Part shown: in pieces, positions 1-6,939 of the stretch
How positions within the stretch are numbered: the first letter of the stretch is position 1
Layout of the letters: every line of letters starts with the position of its first letter
DNA from: Acidobacteriaceae bacterium
GTDB lineage: Bacteria > Acidobacteriota > Terriglobia > Terriglobales > SbA1
DNA: 6,939 bases
Assembly (NCBI GenBank): GCA_003156615.1
Contig: PMHI01000539.1
Location: 3,739 to 10,677 of the forward strand
Direction: 5' to 3'
Translations under genes and position numbers: made by a program
The notes under the pieces: generated by a model
The model's database searches: none
The model's input: only the letters and a program-made list of their open reading frames with translations
What the model was told of the DNA's origin: nothing

Positions 1-731
1 CCTCCGAGCGAGAACACGGGCGCGTCGTAGTCGCCGGGCGTGAGGTCGCGAGGAATTGTCGGCTCGATCGGAACGGCTTTGGCGGGCGGGACGATACCGG
101 CGGGAATCGGAACTACAAGTATGTGGCTGCGTTTGCCCTCCTTGTAGGCGTTCCAGTGGCGATAGAGCAGGTGGGTAAAGATCTGAGCCTTGACTTTTGA
201 GTCGCGAGCCTCAAGCATCTTCTTTTGGTTGCAGGCCGCCTCTTCTTTCGGTGGACCGTCGCACTCCGGATAAACGCTCGAGGTAAAAACAATGTTCTTG
301 CCGTCAGGCGACCAGAGTTCCCCGTCAGCCTCGGTTGGGAGCGCAGTCAGTTGCCATACGCCGGTTACGGTCCCACTGGACCCGTCGAACCCGGCAACCC
401 ATATCTGCGAGCCATCGTTCTTAGTCGATAAAAATGCGAACCGCTTCCCATCCGGCGCCCAGCGCGGCCGGTCGGCGTCCTGATCGGCGATGATCTCGCG
501 CTCCTCGCCTCCGGCTGTGGGCACGATCCAGATGTGAGGCGTTTTCGTGTTGGCCTCGAGACTCACATCGACCACACTGAAGATCACCCACTTGCCGTCG
601 GGCGAAATCACCGGCTCACCCACGCGCTTGAGCTTCATCATGTCTTCAAAGGTAAAGGGATGCTTGGCCTGCGCGAATACCGGGTGGGTGAAAGCCATGA
701 GAGCAAAAAAAGCGACAAAGAAAGGGCGCAT
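1..731 (-). CDS. Secreted S9-family peptidase (prolyl oligopeptidase/DPP type), N-terminal part, truncated by window edge
   Basis: The gene is open from an ATG at 731 to the left edge (243 codons plus 2 nt), so the C-terminus is missing. Residues 1-20 form a signal peptide (basic start, Phe/Ala-rich core, V-F-A before Q21), so the protein is probably exported. The rest is a beta-propeller with three visible PD40/TolB-like blades containing S/A-P-D-G-K (about residues 43-47, 92-96 and 141-145). A Cys-containing insert follows (about 156-168), then the segment around IFTHLLYRHWNAYKEGK (184-200), which I recognise from bacterial DPP5/acyl-aminoacyl peptidase-like S9 proteins. In that family the propeller gates an alpha/beta-hydrolase domain with a Ser-Asp-His triad that cleaves short peptides. 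That domain would lie beyond the window, so activity cannot be judged. A stand-alone PD40 protein is the main alternative. The start is supported by AAGGAGG six bases upstream. A probable own promoter and a probable GH3 terminator suggest separate transcription. Confidence 0.85.
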   Translation of the reverse strand, partial: MRPFFVAFFALMAFTHPVFAQAKHPFTFEDMMKLKRVGEPVISPDGKWVIFSVVDVSLEANTKTPHIWIVPTAGGEEREIIADQDADRPRWAPDGKRFAFLSTKNDGSQIWVAGFDGSSGTVTGVWQLTALPTEADGELWSPDGKNIVFTSSVYPECDGPPKEEAACNQKKMLEARDSKVKAQIFTHLLYRHWNAYKEGKRSHILVVPIPAGIVPPAKAVPIEPTIPRDLTPGDYDAPVFSLG

Positions 732-737
732 GAGATA

Positions 738-744
738 CCTCCTT
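738..744 (-). promoter_or_regulatory. Ribosome binding site of the S9 peptidase
   Basis: Read on the minus strand, AAGGAGG lies six bases before the ATG at 731. It is a near-perfect Shine-Dalgarno sequence and settles the start codon, which is directly followed by a signal peptide. Confidence 0.8.
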
Positions 745-756
745 GGCAAACGGATG

Positions 757-765
757 AGTGTAGCA
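757..765 (-). promoter_or_regulatory. Candidate extended -10 promoter for the S9 peptidase
   Basis: The minus strand reads TGC-TACACT, an extended -10 (TGn) with a hexamer matching TATAAT at 4 of 6 positions. It would start transcription near 750 and give a leader of about 20 nt carrying the Shine-Dalgarno. I see no convincing -35 hexamer. The similar TGC-TATACT upstream of the GH3 gene lends some support. Confidence 0.35.
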
Positions 766-780
766 GGCAAAAGCTCCCAG

Positions 781-846
781 CTTCTAGCCTCGTGGGTAGT
801 GCCTCCAGGCACGACCGCCTCGTTGGCTACACCCTACCTTCTAGCC
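781..846. repeat. Hairpin flanked by short direct repeats (possible degenerate dispersed palindromic element)
   Basis: A dyad at 795-803/808-816 (GGTAGTGCC, loop TCCA, GGCACGACC) pairs at 8 of 9 positions. It is flanked by two identical CTTCTAGCC copies (781-789 and 838-846), and GCCTCGT also occurs twice (787-793 and 817-823). A compact hairpin with nested short repeats is the look of REP-like intergenic elements. Only one copy is in the window, so dispersal in the genome cannot be shown. It has no T-tract on either side, so a terminator role is unlikely. Confidence 0.4.
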
Positions 847-1070
847 AGGGGTTTCGGAGGCGCATGCCACAGCCTTCGAAGTCGGCGGTGTTGCGCGAGC
901 TAAGATAGCGCGGCGGGAGCGGGCGATAGCGAAGTTCGATTCCATACCGGATCTTCGGCACGGTTACGGTGGTAGTAAAGAGTTCGCCGCTTTGCTGCTG
1001 CCCCCCACCACTCCTGCACACCAGCCGAGGGCAGCGACTGCATTGTTTCCGAGATCACATGGGTGTCGGG

Positions 1071-1124
1071 AAAAAGCATTCGCGGGCGCCGAAACTCTCA
1101 GCGAATTGCGGGATCGCGGCGCCC
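1071..1124 (-). terminator. Probable rho-independent terminator of the GH3 gene
   Basis: Perfect 8-bp arms CGGCGCCC (1117-1124) and GGGCGCCG (1084-1091) begin three bases after the GH3 stop. The 25-base loop can form an inner 4-bp stem (1114-1117/1101-1104, sharing base 1117 with the outer arm). In minus-strand reading, a run of five T follows (1071-1075), eight bases past the stem. The long loop and offset T-run make it imperfect, but its place right after the stop fits termination. Confidence 0.55.
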
Positions 1125-1126
1125 AT

Positions 1127-3787
1127 TTACTCTGGCAACTTCCGCTGACCCTGGATGCGGAATGCCGCCTCAGTTCCGGGCCTGGCGGTTCCAGGTTGCC
1201 CTCCGCCCAAATAAATTTGGTAGCTCCCCGCGGCGATAACATGGTCTCCCTTATCCGTCACCTGACTCAAGTCACGGGCGCCGAGCGTGAACTGAACGTG
1301 CTTGGTTTCGCCGGCGGCCAACTGCATTCGCGTGAAAGCCCGAAGCGCGCGCACTGGAGCAACCGAAGACTTGGGAAAGCTCAGATACAACTCGACCACT
1401 TCCTGCCCCTCGCGCTGGCTGGTGTTTTTCACATCCGTTTCTACGGTTAGAGGATCGCCGGCCTTCAGCTTTGTAGACGAAAGTTTCAAGTTGCCGTATT
1501 CGAAAGTCGAATAGCTCAATCCATAGCCAAACCGATATAGAGGCTCACCTGAGAAATATCGGTAGGTGCGTTGGTTCATCGCGTAGTCTTCAAATGACGG
1601 CAACTGATCGACGCTTTTGTAAAAGGTGACGGGCAGTCGGCCTGCCGGGTTGTTGTTGCCGGCCAGCGTTTGCGCTATGGCGGAGCCTGCTTCTTCGCCG
1701 GAATACCATGCATCGAGAATCGCATTCGCGTGCTGGTTCGCCCAATTCACTGCCAATGCACTGCCGTTCATCAGAACAACCACTAGCGGCTTGCCTGTCG
1801 TCTTCAACGCTTCGAGAAGGTTTTCTTCTTCGCTGGGGAGATCGAGACTGGTACGGTCCCCTCCCTTAAAACCCGGCACGTCGACTTTCATTTCTTCACC
1901 CTCGAGTTGCGAGGTGATGCCGACTACCGCGATCGAGACATCGGCCTGCTGTGCGGCAGCAACCGCTTCCGCAATCGGATCCGAAATAATGTGCAGCCAT
2001 ACCAGCTTTGTGCCAAAACCTCCGCGCAGGAACTCGACTTTTAAGGCGTAGCGGTGGCCTTTTTCGAGTTGCAGTGTTTTTATGGTTGGGATGGCGTCGT
2101 GCAACACGGCATCGTCGACAATGAGCTGGCCGTCGAGCCACAAGCGATTCATCGATCCGATGAGGCCGAACTGATAGCTCCCGGATTCGGAGGGCGTAAG
2201 GAATCCCGTCCAGCGCACGGAAAACTCCTTCATCCCTTCCGGAGGTGCGATCGCGGAGGTATCGGGATGAGAGAGTTGCAGATTGATCGCGCTGTCCGCA
2301 CGCACGGTCTGCGGCGAGCCAGAACAATCAGCGCCCGCAAAATATTCCGCCTTGAGACCAGCTTGGCCATCCTCGGAGGAGAGCGCGGAAGTGGGAACCG
2401 CGGTTTGTTCGCGGAGGAAATTCATTCCCGGATGAAAGCTGACTTCAGCGGACCCAAATTGGGCCCGAATGCCGTCGAGAGCGGTCACAGCGTGAGAAGC
2501 AGTTCCGGCGTAGTTGCCGTGCAGCACAGTGACAGATTCAGCCAGGGGACCGAACACCGCGATCTTGTGGATGCCGGGACCGAGCGGAAGCGTACCGTCA
2601 TTTTTTAGCAGCGTCATCGATTCCCGCGCCGCTTTGAGCGCCAGTGCGCGATGGGCATCGCTGTCAATCTCAGAATCGGGGGTTTGAGCATAGGGGACCA
2701 TCTCGGGCGGATCGAACATTCCCAGACGAAAACGCGCGGTGAACAAGCGCTTCAGGGAGGTGTCGATCTGTTTCTCACTCAGCAACCCTTGCTTCACAGC
2801 ATCGAGATAAGGAAGATAATCTGAGTTGCCGGTAGCCACGGTAAAGAAGTCGGCACATTCGTTGTCCATGCCAGTTTTCATCGCGTCCGCTGCGGCCTCG
2901 GCCATGCTTTGGGCGAACTGATGCCCGTGGAAAATGTCTACGACGGCGTCGCAATCGGAAACGACATAGCCTTGAAAGTTCCAGGCGCCGCGGAGCTGAT
3001 CCTTAAGCAGAAATGTGTTAGCGCAGGCGGGCTGGCCGTTGACCCGGTTGTAAGCGCACATAGTCGATTCTGCCTTGCCTTCGGTGATGGCCGCGCGAAA
3101 TGCGGGCAGGTAGGTATCTTCCATGTCGTGCTTCGATACCTGCACATCGATCGTGTGACGACTCGGCTCAGGTCCGCTATGTACGGCGAAATGTTTCGGC
3201 GTGGCGATCACCCGAAAATATTTCGGATCGTCGCCTTGCAAGCCGGTGACGAATGCCACTCCCATCCGTCCAGTGAGAAAGGGATCTTCGCCGTAGGTTT
3301 CCTGGCCGCGTCCCCATCGGGGATCGCGGAAGATATTGATGTTGGGCGACCAGAAGTCGAGGCCTTCCATGATGGCGCTGTGACCGGCGCGAATCGCTTG
3401 ATTGTGTTTGGCGCGGGCTTCCGTGCCGATCACCACCGCCATGTCGTGAATCAAGGGAGCGTCGAAGGTGGCGGCGAGGCCAATCGGCTCCGGAAACACT
3501 GTGGCGGTGCCGTTTCTGGCGACTCCGTGCAGAGCCTCGCTCCACCAGTCGTAGGCTGGGACCTGGAGGCGTGGGATGGCGCGCGCTTGATTGACCAGCT
3601 GCGAGGCTTTTTCCTCCAGGGTCATTCGCCCGATCAGATCATCCACCCGTAGGCCCACTGGTCTCGAAGGATCCAGGTAAGGCGGAAGAGTTGTACGGTC
3701 CGCCGTTTGCGCGATGGAGCTGACTGCTGGTAGAACAAGTGCAGCCACGAGCAACGCCACTGCCGGCCAGCGGAATTCGGACGTCAT
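1127..3787 (-). CDS. Secreted GH3 glycoside hydrolase, beta-xylosidase clade, with PA14 insert
   Basis: An 886-residue protein that probably removes terminal beta-linked xylose (or a related sugar) from hemicellulose oligosaccharides. A signal peptide spans about 1-26 (hydrophobic core 7-22, cleavage near S-I-A). The GH3 TIM barrel covers about 45-380, with WWSEALHGVA (81-90, typical of the plant-like xylosidase/arabinosidase clade), KHFAVHSGPE (198-207) and YVVSDCD (274-280), whose D278 is the expected nucleophile. The alpha/beta sandwich starts near 390 (SMTLLKNDGTLPL) and is interrupted by a PA14 domain (about 477-602). It resumes with LEGEE (628-632), holding the likely acid/base Glu, and GFKGGDRT (639-646). 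A fibronectin III-like domain (about 790-865) ends the protein. All family landmarks are intact. An ATG at 3805 adds six residues, but GAGGAG seven bases before 3787 favours the shorter form. Alpha-L-arabinofuranosidase or beta-glucosidase activity is possible; the family is near certain, the substrate is not. Confidence 0.93.
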   Translation of the reverse strand: MTSEFRWPAVALLVAALVLPAVSSIAQTADRTTLPPYLDPSRPVGLRVDDLIGRMTLEEKASQLVNQARAIPRLQVPAYDWWSEALHGVARNGTATVFPEPIGLAATFDAPLIHDMAVVIGTEARAKHNQAIRAGHSAIMEGLDFWSPNINIFRDPRWGRGQETYGEDPFLTGRMGVAFVTGLQGDDPKYFRVIATPKHFAVHSGPEPSRHTIDVQVSKHDMEDTYLPAFRAAITEGKAESTMCAYNRVNGQPACANTFLLKDQLRGAWNFQGYVVSDCDAVVDIFHGHQFAQSMAEAAADAMKTGMDNECADFFTVATGNSDYLPYLDAVKQGLLSEKQIDTSLKRLFTARFRLGMFDPPEMVPYAQTPDSEIDSDAHRALALKAARESMTLLKNDGTLPLGPGIHKIAVFGPLAESVTVLHGNYAGTASHAVTALDGIRAQFGSAEVSFHPGMNFLREQTAVPTSALSSEDGQAGLKAEYFAGADCSGSPQTVRADSAINLQLSHPDTSAIAPPEGMKEFSVRWTGFLTPSESGSYQFGLIGSMNRLWLDGQLIVDDAVLHDAIPTIKTLQLEKGHRYALKVEFLRGGFGTKLVWLHIISDPIAEAVAAAQQADVSIAVVGITSQLEGEEMKVDVPGFKGGDRTSLDLPSEEENLLEALKTTGKPLVVVLMNGSALAVNWANQHANAILDAWYSGEEAGSAIAQTLAGNNNPAGRLPVTFYKSVDQLPSFEDYAMNQRTYRYFSGEPLYRFGYGLSYSTFEYGNLKLSSTKLKAGDPLTVETDVKNTSQREGQEVVELYLSFPKSSVAPVRALRAFTRMQLAAGETKHVQFTLGARDLSQVTDKGDHVIAAGSYQIYLGGGQPGTARPGTEAAFRIQGQRKLPE

Positions 3788-3794
3788 GCGGATT

Positions 3795-3800
3795 CTCCTC
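3795..3800 (-). promoter_or_regulatory. Ribosome binding site deciding the GH3 start
   Basis: The minus strand has GAGGAG seven bases before the ATG at 3787. The in-frame ATG at 3805 has no purine-rich motif upstream and would place this site inside the coding region. The shorter start also gives a more typical signal peptide. Confidence 0.65.
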
Positions 3801-3816
3801 GGCATTTTCTCGGAAA

Positions 3817-3857
3817 GTTAACGAGCTGCAGGCGCGACGCAGTATAGCATCGTTAAC
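3817..3857. promoter_or_regulatory. Candidate operator pair for the LacI-family regulator (8-bp inverted arms)
   Basis: GTTAACGA (3817-3824) and TCGTTAAC (3850-3857) are exact reverse complements, with centres 33 bp apart, about three helical turns. Each contains the palindrome GTTAAC. The arms flank the predicted GH3 -10 box and start point (roughly +10 to +17 and -16 to -23), so a bound repressor would block initiation. Assigning the neighbouring repressor to these sites is inference. Confidence 0.5.
3841..3849 (-). promoter_or_regulatory. Extended -10 promoter of the GH3 gene
   Basis: The minus strand reads TGC-TATACT, a 5-of-6 match to TATAAT with the TGn extension. Transcription would start near 3834, giving a leader of about 47 nt before the ATG at 3787. 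At 16-18 bp upstream there is only a T-rich stretch (around 3863-3870) and no good -35, which is tolerable for an extended -10 promoter. Confidence 0.55.
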
Positions 3858-3862
3858 ACACA

Positions 3863-3878
3863 CGAAAACGGAGTTTCG
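3863..3878. promoter_or_regulatory. Second candidate operator dyad in the divergent region
   Basis: CGAAA (3863-3867) and TTTCG (3874-3878) form a 16-bp interrupted palindrome. Its size and A-rich/T-rich halves resemble LacI/PurR-family operators, although the exact central CG is off-axis. It overlaps where the GH3 -35 would lie. Arms of 5 bp can occur by chance. Confidence 0.3.
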
Positions 3879-3928
3879 AGGTTTTTGGATCGGCAGTTTT
3901 TTGAGTCGTCGGGGAAACAAGATCGCAC

Positions 3929-3957
3929 CGATGGGAAAGATCCCGTCGATCCCATCG
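3929..3957. repeat. Inverted repeat in the leader of the regulator gene
   Basis: CGATGGGA (3929-3936) and TCCCATCG (3950-3957) are perfect 8-bp arms around a 13-base loop. GATCCC is also directly repeated nine bases apart (3939-3944 and 3948-3953), so the first GGGA could pair with either TCCC (3941-3944 or 3950-3953), giving two exclusive hairpins. The dyad ends 34 bases before the ATG at 3992. It could be an autoregulatory operator or an mRNA structure. Confidence 0.45.
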
Positions 3958-3991
3958 CGTTCGTGGGGAAAAACTAAATGCGATTTCTCAG

Positions 3992-5134
3992 ATGCGGCCG
4001 GACATGAAGAAACAAAGGCGTGGCATACAACTGATTGCGGAAATCGCCGACGTTTCTATCGGAACCGTGGATCGTGCGTTGCATGGACGGCCCGGCATCA
4101 ATGAGGCGACTCGACAACGGATTCTGGAGATCGCCGAGCAAATCGCTTACACGCCCAACCTGGCGGCCCGCGCGCTCTCGGTTTCGAGAGCTACCGCTCG
4201 CATTGGAGTCTGCATTCCTCGCGAGATTCGTTTTTTCTACGATCAACTCTGGGGCGGGGTACTGGATGAAGCGCGCAGTGTGGCCCCTCTCGGCATCCAG
4301 TTCATCTATCGGCCGGTTCACGCTTTGGGCGAGGGCGACACGCAAGCGTTTCAGGAGTTGGTGAAAGCCAGTGTCGACGGCATCATTGTGACCGCAGGAA
4401 ATCCGCTGGCCCTCAAACCATTGATCAATGCGGCGGAAGAAAAAGGGATTCGCGTGGTCTGTGTTTCAACCGATGCTCCGGCCTCTCGCCGTTCCAGCAT
4501 CGTTTGCGTGGAACCTTGGCTGAACGGCCACCTGGCGGGCGAATTGATGGGCAAATTCGTGCCGCCCGGGTCCAGGGTCGCCGTCGTAGCCGGCATACTG
4601 AGCGCCGAGGACCATCGGCAGAAAACAGTTGGCTTTTCTGAAGCGTTTCCGCGGCACTGTCCCGGCGGACATATCGCAACCGTAATTGAAGGTCACGAGG
4701 ATGAAGACGAAAGCTTCCAAAAAACGCTGGATCTTCTAGGGCGCATGCCCGCCCTTGCCGGACTGTACGTCAACACCGTCAATTGCCTTCCGGTATGCCG
4801 CGCGCTGGCCGCGCGCGGGCTGGACGGCAAAACCAAATTAATCACCACCGACCTTTTCGCTGAAATGTCTCGCTATTTCGAAAACGGTACCATCACTGCT
4901 TCCATCCACCAGCAGCCCCATATTCAAGGGCAGCTCGCCGTAAGGCTGATGGCGGACTACCTGACCAACCAAGCGCCATTTCCCCCCAATGTGTACCTCA
5001 GTCCGAGTGTTGTGATGTCATCCAACCTGCATCTGTTTCAGGAGATCCGGCTCGCTGGAACCAAATTCGATGACTCTGCGCTCAGCTCGGTGAACCAGAA
5101 GCGCTCGTCTTTGAAGGAGACTAGGCCGTCGTAA
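3992..5134 (+). CDS. LacI-family transcriptional regulator with sugar-binding domain
   Basis: A 380-residue cytoplasmic repressor, slightly longer than the usual 330-350. The LacI helix-turn-helix covers about 12-55: IAEIADVS (15-22), recognition helix IGTVDRAL (23-30), then ATRQRILEIAEQIAYTPN (39-56) and a hinge helix around LAARALS (57-63). The recognition helix has G-T-V-D-R where classical members have T-V-S-R, marking a subgroup. The type I periplasmic-binding fold starts near 71 (IGVCIP) and includes DGIIVTAG, IRVVCVSTDAP and GHLAGELMGKF, resembling ribose/xylose-type sugar binders. The tail after about 355 is polar and probably disordered. It is divergent from the GH3 gene across a dyad-rich region, so I infer local control, released by a sugar product of that enzyme. 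Start choice is open: neither ATG 3992 nor the in-frame ATG 4004 has a good Shine-Dalgarno. Family is certain, effector unknown. Confidence 0.93.
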   Translation: MRPDMKKQRRGIQLIAEIADVSIGTVDRALHGRPGINEATRQRILEIAEQIAYTPNLAARALSVSRATARIGVCIPREIRFFYDQLWGGVLDEARSVAPLGIQFIYRPVHALGEGDTQAFQELVKASVDGIIVTAGNPLALKPLINAAEEKGIRVVCVSTDAPASRRSSIVCVEPWLNGHLAGELMGKFVPPGSRVAVVAGILSAEDHRQKTVGFSEAFPRHCPGGHIATVIEGHEDEDESFQKTLDLLGRMPALAGLYVNTVNCLPVCRALAARGLDGKTKLITTDLFAEMSRYFENGTITASIHQQPHIQGQLAVRLMADYLTNQAPFPPNVYLSPSVVMSSNLHLFQEIRLAGTKFDDSALSSVNQKRSSLKETRPS

Positions 5135-5165
5135 AGTCTTTGAGAAAGGTTGTGCGCGGTTCCTG

Positions 5166-6939
<1,774 letters not shown>

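Larger units (their letters stand above)
732..1126. other. Gene-less 395-bp spacer between the GH3 and S9 genes
   Basis: No convincing gene is present. On the minus strand, 1071-1124 holds a probable GH3 terminator, 757-765 a candidate promoter and 738-744 a Shine-Dalgarno. A hairpin lies at 795-816 between short direct repeats. Two overlapping minus-strand ORFs (GTG at 1021 to 827, 64 codons; ATG at 1079 to 900, 59 codons) lack ribosome binding sites and resemble no family I know. The part from about 850 to 1070 is otherwise unexplained and could be a decayed gene. Confidence 0.6.

Noticed and set aside
534..908. Plus-strand ORFs of 118-124 codons overlapping the S9 gene start
   Set aside because: They run antisense through the S9 signal peptide and propeller, which are clearly coding, and carry no domain.
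964..1242. 92-codon minus-strand ORF overlapping the GH3 3' end
   Set aside because: It overlaps the conserved FnIII-like end of the GH3 protein in another frame and lacks a ribosome binding site.
2054..2608. 184-codon plus-strand ORF opposite the GH3 gene
   Set aside because: Antisense shadow across the PA14 region; Arg/Gly/His-rich composition with no family resemblance.
2909..3652. 247-codon plus-strand ORF opposite the GH3 gene
   Set aside because: It lies entirely antisense to a well-supported catalytic domain, has no recognisable domain and is explained by the codon bias of the real gene.
3885..3929. Sigma-70 promoter for the regulator
   Set aside because: TTGGAT (3885) and TTGAGT (3901) could be -35 boxes, but no acceptable -10 lies 16-18 bp downstream of either.
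3974..4345. Minus-strand ORF opposite the regulator's helix-turn-helix
   Set aside because: Antisense to an unmistakable LacI DNA-binding domain; no features of its own.

Overview
The window (6,939 bp, fairly GC-rich) looks like soil-type Acidobacteriota DNA. This is an inference from the gene content: a secreted S9 peptidase, a secreted beta-xylosidase-type GH3 enzyme with a PA14 insert, a LacI-family regulator and a long secreted TPR protein. No marker gene in the window proves the taxon. The left end cuts a gene and the right end lies inside a trinucleotide repeat, so this may be a whole contig whose assembly stopped in that repeat.

Layout, left to right. Bases 1-731 (minus) hold the N-terminal 243 codons of an exported S9-family peptidase, with its start and a strong Shine-Dalgarno but not its catalytic domain. 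Bases 732-1126 are a gene-less stretch with a likely promoter for the peptidase, a strong hairpin flanked by short direct repeats, and a probable terminator for the next gene. Bases 1127-3787 (minus) encode an 886-residue GH3 enzyme of the plant-like beta-xylosidase clade. Bases 3788-3991 are a divergent regulatory region with an extended -10 promoter facing the GH3 gene and several dyads that could be operators. Bases 3992-5134 (plus) encode a LacI-family repressor. After a 31-bp convergent gap containing a hairpin, 5166-6857 (minus) encodes a 563-residue exported protein with about a dozen TPRs. Its start codons abut an 80-base-plus ATC/GAT repeat that runs to the end of the window.

How the parts work together: the central unit is a divergent regulator/enzyme pair. 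The LacI-type protein, with a sugar-binding periplasmic-type domain, probably senses a sugar released from hemicellulose or a related glycan and controls the secreted GH3 enzyme. Two 8-bp inverted arms flank the predicted GH3 -10 box and start point, as expected of an operator. The S9 peptidase and the TPR protein are exported but show no evident link to this sugar circuit.

I find no RNA gene, CRISPR array, insertion sequence or intact mobile element. The most unusual features are the trinucleotide repeat in place of a ribosome binding site upstream of the TPR gene and the operator architecture of the divergent promoter. I do not see evidence for a wholly new system.
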